Of a DNA stretch of 64,000 nt, positions 1-10,152 are shown in pieces; position 1 is the stretch's first letter, and the number at the start of each line of letters is the position of its first letter. Source of the stretch: a virus; IMG/VR virus record IMGVR_UViG_3300042356_000801, positions 1-64,000 of that record. One strand, 5' to 3'. Under the pieces are notes generated by a model. It searched no databases and was not told the origin of the DNA. It was given only the letters and a program-made list of their open reading frames with translations. The position numbers and the translations under genes were made by a program.

Positions 1-8
1 CAAAGACA

Positions 9-260
9 ATGTCCCATAAGGGGTATTGGACTAAACCAAACATCGTGGAGGCTTGGGGATTTGCCACCAAAATCGCCATTATCTTCCCTGGTCTGCTTCT
101 TGGTCAACAGTGGTGGTGGGTTTACATCTTTGCCATCGCTTCCAGCATTGCTCTCATTTGGTCTTCAACTGAAAAAACCCTCCCAACAATTATTCTCTTC
201 AATGTACTTTGGGTGGTTTTGGCTAGTCTTTCCATCCTTAAACACTTCTGGTGGTTTTAG
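9..260 (+). CDS. Small hydrophobic membrane protein
   Basis: An 83-residue protein with no recognised family. It has two to three hydrophobic stretches (roughly residues 19-33, 36-50 and 59-75) rich in Trp, Ile and Leu, so it is probably an inner-membrane protein. The extreme C-terminus is aromatic (HFWWF). It lies just upstream of the fibre genes on the same strand. A holin-like role is possible for a small phage membrane protein of this size, but nothing specific shows it. The start lies 9 nt from the window edge, so a longer N-terminus upstream cannot be excluded. Confidence 0.6.
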   Translation: MSHKGYWTKPNIVEAWGFATKIAIIFPGLLLGQQWWWVYIFAIASSIALIWSSTEKTLPTIILFNVLWVVLASLSILKHFWWF

Positions 261-280
261 GCCCCTCAAGCATCTTGGGG

Positions 281-286
281 TATAAT
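281..286 (+). promoter_or_regulatory. Candidate -10 hexamer, leaderless start
   Basis: A perfect TATAAT lies 7 nt before the ATG of the first collagen-like fibre gene, with no Shine-Dalgarno between. Transcription would start at or just before the ATG, giving a leaderless message. No convincing -35 is visible. A C-rich/G-rich inverted repeat (CCCCTCAAG / CTTGGGG) at 262-280 directly precedes it and could act as a weak terminator for the upstream gene. Confidence 0.45.
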
Positions 287-293
287 TGCCAAC

Positions 294-1288
<995 letters not shown>

Positions 1289-1289
<1 letters not shown>

Positions 1290-2875
1290 TGGCCATCCGC
1301 CGAGGAACCGTAGCTAGCAGTGTTTTTTATACAGCACCAAACCCTCCTACATCCGTAACAGGAACTGCTGGCAATACTCAGGTTTCTCTTTCGTGGACCG
1401 CTCCAGTGTTTACTGGGTATACAAACATAACTGACTATGTAATTCAGTACTCAACCTCTGCCACTTTCGCGTCTTCGGTAACAACGTTTAGTGATGGAGT
1501 TTCGTCCAGTACGTCAACAACAGTTACTGGTTTAACAAACGGCACTGCTTATTATTTTAGAGTGGCTGCCGTCAATACGGTAGGGCCGAGTCAGTACTCG
1601 TCAATATCATCGTCAGTTATTCCGGTAACTACCCCCAGTGCGGTAACGAGCCTTTCTGCAACTGCATCCGACAGAACCATAACTGCTACTTGGTCTGCGC
1701 CAACAAGCGATGGAGGCACTGCAGTAAGTTCGTACACAGTGGAAACCCAATTAAATGCCGAGGCATGGGTAAATCGAGGCTCTCAAACAAGCGGTGTTTC
1801 CTTTACGGTTAGAAACAACTCTGCGGCTACGGCTCGTTCCTATAAAATTAGGGTTACTGCAAACAATGCTGTAGGTGCTGGAACTGTTGCTACTTCTGGT
1901 TCGGTTACTCCAAACTTTGGCACTCCAGCAACACCAACTCTTGCAGCTATTTCACCTACTAAGCCAGCATCTGGGAACGGTTCGGGAGCTAGACAGTTTT
2001 CGATAACTTACAATCCTCTTGCTTGTAGTGGGTTTTCCAATACAGAAACGTACATAAAACTTTCCGGTTACGCATATAGCTATAACGCCAATAGCGCATA
2101 TTTAAATACAACAAACTCTGCTGCTGGAAAAACGTGGACAATCAGTACGCTTTATTCTTCGTCCTGGGGTTCATACAGAACATTATTGGCAAGTGAAACA
2201 TACTATGTATTCACAAGAACATGGAACACTGACGGTGACTATGTAGATAGTGCGGAAGCTTCTGTTGTAACAACGGCAACCCAGTCCTATAACGTCGTTG
2301 TTGATACTTCATATACCGTCTATGATGACACGAGCTCCTGGGGTGGCAACGAGGCATATAATGATTCTACGGGAACGTTTACGGTAACAGGAAACTCGTT
2401 TACTCAAACGTCTGTTTATTCTATTCCTGGAGTCTCGCAGACTGGGAGCACATGTCCTGGTTGCCCTGATGGAACAAGAAGATACTCGGTTTCATCTTTG
2501 ACCATTAGGGCTAACGTAGTAATTAGTGGTATAAATATAACTACTTCCTCTAGAAACTTTATTGTTGATTTCTCTAATACTGGGACCACAGCAAGCACGG
2601 CCGCAACTATAGATTGTCTACGTGCTCCGTTTTCAACCAACTCAGGCACAGCACAGCAGAGCCTTAACTGGACTGCACCAAGCGTACCTATAGGTTCGGG
2701 TGCAGGCGGAGGAAGAGTGCGAGTAAGAGGCGCAGGCTCTATTAGCACGTGGTCCACATCTCCGGACCAGAGAATCAGGGTAATAGTCGAAATGAATGGC
2801 AACCAGCAGCGATGGAACGTCAGTAGTGCACCGCGAACTGTTCCCGATTCCAGGACAGACACTTACACCTACTAA
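1289..2875 (+). CDS. Fibronectin type III tail protein
   Basis: A 528-residue protein with two fibronectin III domains, about residues 17-113 and 114-207. Both show the usual core (VSLSWTAP ... YVIQYSTS ... TVTGLTNGTAYYFRVAAVN). A beta-rich C-terminal half follows, with no family I recognise. The first domain is close in sequence to one in the 693-residue minus-strand protein at 7150-9231, so the two are paralogues. FN3 domains on phage tails are thought to bind host surface glycans. The ATG overlaps the stop of the preceding fibre gene. A surface-adhesion role is inferred. Confidence 0.75.
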
Positions 2876-2915
2876 TCAGCTTTTAGTAGTTCTGGATGCC
2901 CCATTACACATAGGG

Positions 2916-2921
2916 TAAACT
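2916..2921 (+). promoter_or_regulatory. Candidate -10 hexamer, leaderless start
   Basis: TAAACT lies 8 nt upstream of the ATG of the second collagen-like fibre. An AGG at 2922-2924 could serve as a minimal ribosome-binding site, so a short leader is also possible. The arrangement matches other starts in this window. No good -35 is seen. Confidence 0.3.
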
Positions 2922-2929
2922 AGGTAATC

Positions 2930-4624
2930 ATGGCTATTGATTTCCCTAATTCACCTGCGCCTGGAACCAACCACACCGTAGATGGTAAGACCTGGACCTT
3001 CACTGATGGTAAGTGGGCGCTCAACGTTGGGGTTGGGGGAGTTCAGGGACCAACTGGACCAACAGGCGTTACTGGCGCTACAGGGGCAACTGGCGCGACA
3101 GGCGCAACAGGTCCTGCTGGTCCACAAGGAGATGTTGGCTTAACTGGAACGACAGGCGACACGGGAGCGGCTGGTGCCGAAGGCGCAACTGGCCCAACTG
3201 GTCCAGAAGGACCCACTGGTCCAGAAGGTCCAGCAGGTGCAGCAGGCGCACCTGGTATAAATGGATTAAATGGCGAACCTGGCGCACCTGGAGCAGAAGG
3301 CGCACCTGGTTTAACTGGAGCAGAAGGCGCACCTGGTTTAACTGGTGCAGAAGGCGCACCTGGTTTAACTGGTGCAGAAGGCGCACCTGGAGAACCTGGC
3401 GTAGAAGGCCCAACTGGTCCAGCAGGACCCACTGGAGCAACAGGCCCGACTGGCGCAGACGGAGGAGGAGGAGTTAAATATGTTTACAACTACAACAACT
3501 CTGCAACCCCTACTGCTGGACAAATCGTCTTTAACAGTGCTTACTTTAACAATGTTACTGAAATAAAAATTCATGCTAATTCAAAGAATTTAACTCTTCA
3601 TACCAGTTGGATTAGCCAGTGGAGCATTGGCGGTCAGTTATTTATTTCCAACAGCACTGGTGATGTAGCAATGTTTACATTGACTTCTGCACCAGATATT
3701 ACTGGTTCTATCTACACTATTGATGTTTCAAATTTCAATGTTTGGGATGCTGCAAGATTTTTAGAATTATCTTTTGGGTATTATGAAGACCCCGTTACTT
3801 TTGCTTCTTCCACTTTTAACGAAGATGTTTCTGTTACATATTTCCCAGTTTCTACTGGTCCGACTGGAGTTACAGGACCGACTGGACCTGTTAGCGGAAC
3901 GGCCAATCAAGTAATTTATAAAAACGGTTCCAATAACCCAACTGGTTCTTCTGGTCTTGCATATGACGGAACAGATTTTTCTGTTGGGGGGAAAATTAGT
4001 TCCACTGTTTCGGCAGGAGATGAAGGTGGAGAAGTTTTCTTAAACAAAGCAGCCACCAATACAACCATCAATGGTGGAGTAACTATTGATGTTTGGCAGA
4101 ACCGTCTACGAATTTTTGAGCAAGGTGGGACTGCTCGCGGTGCGTACATTGATATCACCGCTGCTGGTGCTGGTGTAGCAACAAACCTTCTCGCTCCTAA
4201 TGCAATATATTCAGGGCAGCCTCTAAAAATTTATAGCAATCAGTTATCGTTGACTCAAAAAATTTATGCGGCAACTGGCGACACGCTTGACAACATAGCC
4301 ACCTACACAACCAACCCTCTCGCTACTTCTTATTTACTGATTACAGTTGGTGTGGCGTATGAATTAAACACATCGTCTGACGCTATGCAGATTGGCTTCT
4401 CTATTAATGGTGTTGACCAGTTTTCCTTTAGTGATTCCACTAACACTGTCACCTATAATGAGTTTCCTTACTATACATTTAAGTCAATAAACTCTTATCC
4501 TGCTTCTTCGTCTATTTCTAATATTAGGACATATGTAAAGGGTGCAAGTGGAACTGTCGTGTGTCCCAGAAATACTGGCGGTCCATTAAACTTTTCACTT
4601 ACTATTCAGGAGTATGCTGCATAA
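2930..4624 (+). CDS. Collagen-like tail fibre protein 2
   Basis: A 564-residue fibre with the shared N-terminal module ([12 protein letters not shown] ... [11 protein letters not shown]). A long Gly-X-Y region follows, about residues 37-180, including several tandem GAPGLTGAE units. Then come a beta-rich domain, a short second collagen stretch (about 310-322) and a C-terminal globular domain resembling phage fibre tips. The sequence after the collagen block has no recognised enzyme motif. It overlaps the next fibre by one base (TAATG). Three fibres with the same anchor and different tips suggest that the phage displays, or can exchange between, alternative receptor-binding ends. Confidence 0.8.
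   Translation: MAIDFPNSPAPGTNHTVDGKTWTFTDGKWALNVGVGGVQGPTGPTGVTGATGATGATGATGPAGPQGDVGLTGTTGDTGAAGAEGATGPTGPEGPTGPEGPAGAAGAPGINGLNGEPGAPGAEGAPGLTGAEGAPGLTGAEGAPGLTGAEGAPGEPGVEGPTGPAGPTGATGPTGADGGGGVKYVYNYNNSATPTAGQIVFNSAYFNNVTEIKIHANSKNLTLHTSWISQWSIGGQLFISNSTGDVAMFTLTSAPDITGSIYTIDVSNFNVWDAARFLELSFGYYEDPVTFASSTFNEDVSVTYFPVSTGPTGVTGPTGPVSGTANQVIYKNGSNNPTGSSGLAYDGTDFSVGGKISSTVSAGDEGGEVFLNKAATNTTINGGVTIDVWQNRLRIFEQGGTARGAYIDITAAGAGVATNLLAPNAIYSGQPLKIYSNQLSLTQKIYAATGDTLDNIATYTTNPLATSYLLITVGVAYELNTSSDAMQIGFSINGVDQFSFSDSTNTVTYNEFPYYTFKSINSYPASSSISNIRTYVKGASGTVVCPRNTGGPLNFSLTIQEYAA
3290..3390 (+). repeat. Tandem 27-nt repeat in collagen region
   Basis: Three full copies and a partial fourth of a 27-nt unit encode GAEGAPGLT. 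The copies are nearly identical at the DNA level, so they are a recent expansion and a likely site of length variation by slippage or recombination. Confidence 0.85.
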
Positions 4625-5556
4625 TGGCCATAGATTTCCCTGACTCCCCAGCTCCAGGCGCTTCGTTTACGGCCAACAACAAAACGTGGACATTCACTGA
4701 CGGCAAGTGGGGGCTTGTTGTAAGCACTATGGGAATAGTTGGTCCTACTGGTCCGATTGGAGCAACAGGACCATCGGGTGGTCCGACTGGGCCAACAGGG
4801 ACAACTGGACCCACGGGCCTGACAGGGCCGACTGGCCCGACCGGTTTAACGGGGGCCACGGGTCCTGCAGGGGGGCCGACCGGTGCAACTGGTCCGCAAG
4901 GGGTTAGTGGCGTGCCTGGGGTTAGCGGAGTCCCAGGAGTCAGTGCTGTGGACCCCAAAATTTATGTTGCAAAGTACACAACAAACGGAAGCGGAACATG
5001 GACTTGTCCTGCTGGTGTCACACAAATAAAACTGACACTTATTGGTGCAGGCGGGGGAGGGGGATTTGCCACAGCAACGGCAACCTCTAATGGGCAATCA
5101 AGCGTTACTTCCCTTACAGGCTACGAAGATGGTGGCTCAACGACCTTTGTTGTTGGCGGCACTACATATACGGCTCTTGGTGGGGTAATGGGGGCAATTG
5201 ACACCAGTACTGCTCCTGGTGGCTCTTTTGGAACTAAAATTGCAGGAAGTTCTAGCACTCAAACAGGTTCTTGGACCGCAGAAAATAGATACCCTGGCTC
5301 TGGGGGTGTTGGGGGCTGGGCAAATGCTTCAGCGAATGCAGCCGTGGAGCAGGAATTTGGTGACTATGTAAGCGTGGTGGTTACTGCAAGGGCGTATGCA
5401 GGTCGTGGGCAAGATGGAGTAACGGAAGTTTTTCAAGTAACCACTGTTCCATCTACTGTCTACTCGTTTAATGTAGGCATGGCTAACGGCTACACAGGAA
5501 CTACCCCTGCAAAAATGGGTTCAAATGGCGCTGTCATTATTGAGTATGTAGTTTAA
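4624..5556 (+). CDS. Collagen-like tail fibre protein 3, Gly-rich tip
   Basis: A 310-residue fibre. The ATG at 4624 is chosen because it begins the shared module ([12 protein letters not shown]), overlaps the preceding stop (TAATG) and has AGGAG about 9 nt upstream. The open frame extends 21 codons further but that part looks non-coding. Domains: N-terminal module (1-35), Gly-X-Y block (about 40-100), then a glycine-rich beta domain beginning [19 protein letters not shown] and containing GAGGGGG. This last domain resembles the glycine-rich C-terminal domains found at the tips of many phage fibres. Receptor recognition is inferred. Confidence 0.78.
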   Translation: MAIDFPDSPAPGASFTANNKTWTFTDGKWGLVVSTMGIVGPTGPIGATGPSGGPTGPTGTTGPTGLTGPTGPTGLTGATGPAGGPTGATGPQGVSGVPGVSGVPGVSAVDPKIYVAKYTTNGSGTWTCPAGVTQIKLTLIGAGGGGGFATATATSNGQSSVTSLTGYEDGGSTTFVVGGTTYTALGGVMGAIDTSTAPGGSFGTKIAGSSSTQTGSWTAENRYPGSGGVGGWANASANAAVEQEFGDYVSVVVTARAYAGRGQDGVTEVFQVTTVPSTVYSFNVGMANGYTGTTPAKMGSNGAVIIEYVV

Positions 5557-5565
5557 GGAGACATT

Positions 5566-5832
5566 ATGGAATACACATATGAAGTAGACGACAAAAATGA
5601 AGCAACCATTACATGGACTGGAGAAATTAATGGTTCTTCTTTTTCTCGCACAATAAGTCAATTTAACTTCCCCCACAACTGGATGCCGTGGACAAAAGAA
5701 GATGCTGAACAATGGGCTGAAGAAACCATTCAAGCAATAAAGGACAACGGAGATGCTTATGACGCTCCCGTATATGACCAAAATGAGCAGAGAGCGGCAT
5801 ACCTAGCCGCTAAAGCGGCACTAGAAGCATAA
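5566..5832 (+). CDS. Small acidic protein after the fibres
   Basis: An 88-residue soluble acidic protein that I do not recognise. AAGGAG precedes the ATG by 5 nt, a strong ribosome-binding site. The N-terminal half looks beta-structured (YTYEVDDKNEATITWTG) and the C-terminal half is helical and Ala/Glu rich (AAYLAAKAALEA). Small proteins placed directly after fibre genes are often fibre chaperones, but no motif shows that here. Confidence 0.6.
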   Translation: MEYTYEVDDKNEATITWTGEINGSSFSRTISQFNFPHNWMPWTKEDAEQWAEETIQAIKDNGDAYDAPVYDQNEQRAAYLAAKAALEA

Positions 5833-5850
5833 GACAGAAGAGAACCTTGC

Positions 5851-5856
5851 TAGTAT
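5851..5856 (+). promoter_or_regulatory. Candidate -10 hexamer, leaderless start
   Basis: TAGTAT lies exactly 6 nt upstream of the glycosyltransferase ATG, with no Shine-Dalgarno between. The same hexamer at the same distance precedes the gene at 34840. Confidence 0.45.
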
Positions 5857-5862
5857 CTCGTC

Positions 5863-6933
5863 ATGAGATTTCATGTAGTTTCCCTCCCTCATACAAATAC
5901 AACTGAAGACTTTACGGCTTGTGCCTACACGGAAAAAGTCCGTAAGTTCTGCATCATGATGAAAGACCTCGGGCATACCGTGTTTCTTTACGGTGGAGAG
6001 TTCAACGAGGCTCCCTGCGATGAGCACATCACCTGTATTACGGAAGAACAGCGCTTAGAGGCTGTTGGTAATAATCATTACTCGGCCGCGTCTTTCGACT
6101 GGAATCTCCCACATTGGGTGAACTTCAATATCAATGTCATTAGGGGCATCCAAGAGCGACTAGAGCACAAGGACTTTATTTGCCTTATTGCCGGATTTGC
6201 CTCTAAACCAATCGCCGATGCTTTTCCTGACGAGCTGAGCGTGGAGTTCGGAATTGGCTATGGTGGCTCGTTTGCCAACTACAAGGTTTTTGAGTCCTAC
6301 GCCTGGATGCACTCGTGCTACGGCTCCAAGGTAACCGACCCTCATGCGCTTGACGGCAAGTTCTATGACACGGTAATACCAAGTTATATTGATATTAAGG
6401 ATTTCCCTTTACAGGAAACGCCTGACGACTATTATCTCTTCATAGGACGCCTTATTGAGCGTAAGGGCTATCAGATTGCAGTTGACACCTGTAAGGCCCT
6501 AGGAAAGCGTCTGGTGGTCGCTGGACAGGGTTCTGCGCCCAACTATGGGGAGTATGTTGGCGTTGTGGGGACAGAAGAGCGAGCCAAGCTCATGGGTGGC
6601 GCAATTGCTACTTTTACTCCAACTATTTACGTTGAGCCTTTTGGGACCGTAGCGATTGAAGCTATGGCTTGTGGCTCTCCGATTATCTCCACGGACTGGG
6701 GTGCTTTCACCGAAACCGTCATTGATGGAGTGACGGGATTCCGCTGTCACACAATGCAGGAGTTCGCTGACGCAACTGAGCAAGTCAAGACCCTAGATAG
6801 AGCCGCAATCAGTAAGTACTCAAAAGACCGTTACGGATTAGACGCTGTTGGCTTGATGTACGAGAAGTACTTCACCCGTTTGCAAGGGCTTTGGGGTAAG
6901 GGCTTCTACGAGCTAGAATTACCACTTGCCTAG
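5863..6933 (+). CDS. Glycosyltransferase, GT4-type
   Basis: A 356-residue group 1 glycosyltransferase of the GT-B fold. The N-terminal half carries a variable acceptor-side domain. The C-terminal half holds the nucleotide-sugar site: LFIGRLIERKGYQIAVD (about residue 187), the strand RLVVAGQG, then EPFGTVAIEAMACGSPIIST (about 260-280), which contains the EX7E-type donor-binding motif. Such enzymes move a sugar from a nucleotide donor to an acceptor. In a phage fibre cluster the acceptor may be a fibre or capsid protein, host glycan or DNA; the sequence does not say which. It converges on, and overlaps by 15 nt, the minus-strand gene that follows. Confidence 0.85.
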   Translation: MRFHVVSLPHTNTTEDFTACAYTEKVRKFCIMMKDLGHTVFLYGGEFNEAPCDEHITCITEEQRLEAVGNNHYSAASFDWNLPHWVNFNINVIRGIQERLEHKDFICLIAGFASKPIADAFPDELSVEFGIGYGGSFANYKVFESYAWMHSCYGSKVTDPHALDGKFYDTVIPSYIDIKDFPLQETPDDYYLFIGRLIERKGYQIAVDTCKALGKRLVVAGQGSAPNYGEYVGVVGTEERAKLMGGAIATFTPTIYVEPFGTVAIEAMACGSPIISTDWGAFTETVIDGVTGFRCHTMQEFADATEQVKTLDRAAISKYSKDRYGLDAVGLMYEKYFTRLQGLWGKGFYELELPLA

Positions 6934-7137
6934 CGGGCAGACTGCGTGACCAAGCTTTACTTTTAGATTCATAAAGCAACCACACTGCTTGCACTGTTTT
7001 GTAACTTTTGTAAGTTCCGGGCATTCCTTGCAGATTGAGTAACGCTCGCGTTGAAGTGCGGTCGGCGCAAATTCTGTGTCTGATTTTAAAAAGTCAGCAG
7101 GGCTAGATTTTTGATTTTTGCCTATTTGTTCACGCAT
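6919..7137 (-). CDS. Small zinc-ribbon protein
   Basis: A 72-residue protein with a Cys-rich C-terminal half: CKECPEL, then CKQCGCF, then HAVCPLGKW. The CxxC pairs with a final Cys fit a zinc ribbon. Similar small proteins with a CPLGKW ending are common beside structural genes in T4-like and other myoviruses, but their role is unknown. It is the last gene of the leftward tail transcript. It has its own candidate -10 (TAATAT) directly after the stop of the preceding gene. Confidence 0.65.
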   Translation of the reverse strand: MREQIGKNQKSSPADFLKSDTEFAPTALQRERYSICKECPELTKVTKQCKQCGCFMNLKVKLGHAVCPLGKW

Positions 7138-7143
7138 AACAAA

Positions 7144-7149
7144 ATATTA
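7144..7149 (-). promoter_or_regulatory. Candidate -10 hexamer, leaderless start
   Basis: On the minus strand TAATAT sits 6 nt before the ATG of the zinc-ribbon gene and directly abuts the TGA stop of the upstream FN3 gene. There is no Shine-Dalgarno. A weak -35 is all that can be seen. Confidence 0.35.
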
Positions 7150-9231
7150 TCATCCATAAACGCTATTAACTTGTGCTTTGTATGTTGTCGCGTAAGATAC
7201 TTTTTGGTAGTAATAAACGGTAAGTGTGACTCTCGTATCTTGAGTATCGGACCATTCAGTAGAATAGTTAGTTGTTGGGTTGGCTCGAGAATGAGGTTGC
7301 ATGTAAACATCGTCAGCCTCTATTATTACTTGTGTGCCGAAAAGGGAGGTGTATCCTGTAGTGTTCGTATCTACATACCATGTGTATTCTACGGGCCCGT
7401 AAGTGGTCCATCTATTGGAATCAGCGACTCCCGTCCCCCAATCATGGCCAGCAGTTGAGCCTTTATATAACGCCATAGCCATTCCGCCAGGTCCATAAAC
7501 AAAAACTTTTCTGTTAGTGCCGGTAATGTCATAAACTCCAGTATGTAATTTTGTCATTTTTACTTTTAATGCCCTAAAAGCAAGCAATGGGCTTGGAAGA
7601 TATGCTGAATATGGCGAGATTGAACCAAACGAGCCACCATTAGCCCCATTTGCAGAAAGCCTGAAGTCATCATAACCACTAGATGAATATAGGGTTGCAT
7701 CATCCCATGCAGAATATGCAGCAACGTCAACTACCGTATTTGCTGGACGTCCGTTTGTTACGGATTTTTGAGCCGTATAACCAACGACACCATCAGGGTC
7801 TGTCACCTTGACACGAACATATTTGGTTTCTGGATGATAGCTGGCAGACCAGTAGTCACTGTAGTGCGTTCCGCTTCCACTCCGAGACGTTCCCTCATTC
7901 CCCCATGAACTTACGTATGTTTCTGGTTGATATGTGTATCCGTTTGTTCCACTCCAGTAAACCCTCCAGTTTGAGTATCTTGTTGCAGAAGTATCTTCCC
8001 AGTTCATAGTGGGGATAACCATTGCTGGGTTAACCTGGGCACTGTTGCTTGAATAGCCACTAGAGCCCGCAGAGTTGCTTGCGTAAACTCTTGCTATGTA
8101 ACCCCTGTCGTTTCTAGCAGTGAACGTCTTGGACACACCGGTTGTTGTAGACGAGGTGTACCAGCCCTGCACGCTATCCCAGAGTTCTACGGTGTACGTA
8201 ACAGTTACTCCACCAGTAATGGTGGATGCGGTCCAGTTGATGATTACGCTTCTATCAGAAGTAGTCGATGTTCCAATAACCGGAGCGTTTGGTGCAGCAG
8301 CAGGAACCGCACCAGATGAAATAGTTGACCAGCTGGCGGATTGGCCAACTGCGTTTACCGCTTTAACTCTAAAGTAATAAGTCGTTCCGTTACTGAGTCC
8401 TGTAACTGTTGCTGAAACGGCAGCAGATGTTCCGTCGGTAAAAGCGGTAACACTAGATGCAAATGTTGAAGATGTTGAGTACTCGATAATATAGTCAGTT
8501 ATTGGCGTACCGTTGGCGTCTGGAGCGGTCCAAGAAACTACAGACTGCGTGCTTGCGTTTGATGTTCCGCTAACTCCAGTTACCGTTCCTGGCAGTCCTG
8601 CTGTGTACTGGGCGACGGTTGAGCTGTGTGCCCCACCGCCCGCTACGTTTGCAGCTCTTACACGTACATTATATTCAGTAAAGTCTGCAAGACCAGTAAT
8701 TACATAAGCGGTAGTTCCTGATTGACCCATTGAGGCCCATGTTGAACCGCCATTTGTTGAGTACTCGTAGTCAGTTATGGCGCTTCCTCCATTAAATGCT
8801 GGAGCAGAGAAATTTGCCGTGAGTTGTCTGTATCCACGAGTAACAGAATTCAGTGTCGGTGCATCGGGGGTTGTTCTTGGAGTAGTTGTCGTGCTCCAGG
8901 TGTTTGAATCTGGACCAAAACCAAGACCGTTAACTGCTCTGAGTTTTACATAGTAAGCCTGGCCATTTGTAAGACCGGAAATTGTTACTGGAGATGTTGG
9001 CGGGTTAGTCCCAGATGCGGCAGTTGCCCATGCTGTCCAGGTTGAGTTGTTTATTGAGACAGCGTATTCATATCTGCTAATCAAAAGGCCGCCGTTAAAA
9101 ACTGGAGCAGTAAAAGCAATAGATAACGAAGAGACGCCCTGCGTAGAGCTTGTTATTACTGGCGCACCAGGTTTGGTTCCTCCACCAAAGTAACCCCTAG
9201 AGGCTGTAGCTCTAGCTCCAACAAGAGGCAT
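7150..9231 (-). CDS. Multi-domain fibronectin III tail protein
   Basis: A 693-residue protein with four consecutive fibronectin III domains over about residues 20-400, each with the W ... Y.V..S ... GL.NG..Y..RV.A.N pattern. A beta-rich C-terminal domain of about 290 residues resembles the C-terminal half of the plus-strand FN3 protein at 1289-2875. It lies downstream of the gpI-like and fibre genes, as expected for a peripheral baseplate or fibre protein. Only 2 nt separate its ATG from the preceding stop. Binding to host surface polysaccharide is inferred from the domain type. Confidence 0.78.
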   Translation of the reverse strand: MPLVGARATASRGYFGGGTKPGAPVITSSTQGVSSLSIAFTAPVFNGGLLISRYEYAVSINNSTWTAWATAASGTNPPTSPVTISGLTNGQAYYVKLRAVNGLGFGPDSNTWSTTTTPRTTPDAPTLNSVTRGYRQLTANFSAPAFNGGSAITDYEYSTNGGSTWASMGQSGTTAYVITGLADFTEYNVRVRAANVAGGGAHSSTVAQYTAGLPGTVTGVSGTSNASTQSVVSWTAPDANGTPITDYIIEYSTSSTFASSVTAFTDGTSAAVSATVTGLSNGTTYYFRVKAVNAVGQSASWSTISSGAVPAAAPNAPVIGTSTTSDRSVIINWTASTITGGVTVTYTVELWDSVQGWYTSSTTTGVSKTFTARNDRGYIARVYASNSAGSSGYSSNSAQVNPAMVIPTMNWEDTSATRYSNWRVYWSGTNGYTYQPETYVSSWGNEGTSRSGSGTHYSDYWSASYHPETKYVRVKVTDPDGVVGYTAQKSVTNGRPANTVVDVAAYSAWDDATLYSSSGYDDFRLSANGANGGSFGSISPYSAYLPSPLLAFRALKVKMTKLHTGVYDITGTNRKVFVYGPGGMAMALYKGSTAGHDWGTGVADSNRWTTYGPVEYTWYVDTNTTGYTSLFGTQVIIEADDVYMQPHSRANPTTNYSTEWSDTQDTRVTLTVYYYQKVSYATTYKAQVNSVYG

Positions 9232-9233
9232 TG

Positions 9234-10103
9234 TTATGCCTTAAATGAAGACTGGCTAGCAAATACGTCAAATGCGTTGTTCCCAGTTTTTAGAACAGTA
9301 ATTGTGTAGGTGTCGACAGAACTTGGGTTCCCCGATGGGTAGGAAACTCCACCAAACCAGCGGACGTTAACCCCAGTAGTAAGAGAGTCTATCGTTATGG
9401 CGCTCAGCTTTTTGGCTGCAGACCCCTGCGTTGTAAATGCAACAATGGTTAGGGCTTCTTGAACGGCCATAAGGGCATTCAATGTGGAGCCATTGACTGT
9501 AATTTTTATTTGAAAGTCTGCGGCTGATTCGGCGGTGTAGTAATAAATAGCTCCATTGTCTACGTTTATTGTCTGCAACCCAGTAAGTGCTGTACCTGAG
9601 TAAACAGCTTTTTCTAGTATCTGCTGTACTTTTCCTGTTGCTGCAATAGTTGTTGTTCCGGTAAGCGTTAGGTTTGATGCAAGCTTGCCGGAAGTGACAG
9701 CGCCTGCTCTGATTTTTGCTTCAGTCACAGCCTCGGAACCGGAAGTACCGTCAAGCTTGTCTGTGGTAACAGCACTGTTTCTGATATGGTTTGTTGTTAC
9801 GGCTCTGTCTAAATCGACGCTTGCGCTGTCGGCAAGCTTGGCTGCAGTAATGGCGTCATCGGCAACGGTGAACTGTCCAGAGTCAGACCACGTAACGCCG
9901 TTGTAGTACTGAACCACCTTGGTGCTTTGCAGGTAACAAAGACGACCTTCGGAAAGGGTTGGTTCTCCTGTCCCACCAAAAGCCGAGTCCCTGGCTGCAG
10001 CATTTACGAAAACAGGGACAGTCTGGTCCATGAGGTATGTATTAATCTCAGCATCCGAAAGGGTTTCCCCCACCGTGAACTTCTTTATTCCTGCGCCAGC
10101 CAT
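9234..10103 (-). CDS. Tail fibre / baseplate-attached protein
   Basis: A 289-residue protein. Its N-terminal portion (FTVGETLSDAEINTYLMDQ, then CYLQSTKVVQYYNGVTW) is typical of phage fibre proteins that begin with a short attachment segment and a W-containing beta module. The middle has repetitive segments of the type ADDAITAAKLADSASVD and VTTDKLDGT found in fibre shafts. GGAGG lies 4 nt before the ATG, and TAAAAT lies about 20 nt further upstream as a candidate -10. Placement directly after the gpI-like gene supports a fibre role. Confidence 0.65.
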   Translation of the reverse strand: MAGAGIKKFTVGETLSDAEINTYLMDQTVPVFVNAAARDSAFGGTGEPTLSEGRLCYLQSTKVVQYYNGVTWSDSGQFTVADDAITAAKLADSASVDLDRAVTTNHIRNSAVTTDKLDGTSGSEAVTEAKIRAGAVTSGKLASNLTLTGTTTIAATGKVQQILEKAVYSGTALTGLQTINVDNGAIYYYTAESAADFQIKITVNGSTLNALMAVQEALTIVAFTTQGSAAKKLSAITIDSLTTGVNVRWFGGVSYPSGNPSSVDTYTITVLKTGNNAFDVFASQSSFKA

Positions 10104-10152
10104 TTTTCCTCCGTTATTGCTCTAATTTTACCATCTAAGGCAATTTTGCTTG

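Noticed and set aside
3290-3390. The evenly spaced repeats as a CRISPR array
   Set aside because: Repeats are directly tandem without unique spacers and code for collagen triplets in frame.
3043-3432. A proline-rich minus-strand ORF opposite the collagen repeats, and similar ones at 4602-4958
   Set aside because: They are reverse-strand shadows of Gly-X-Y codons; they lack start signals and lie wholly inside a well-supported gene.
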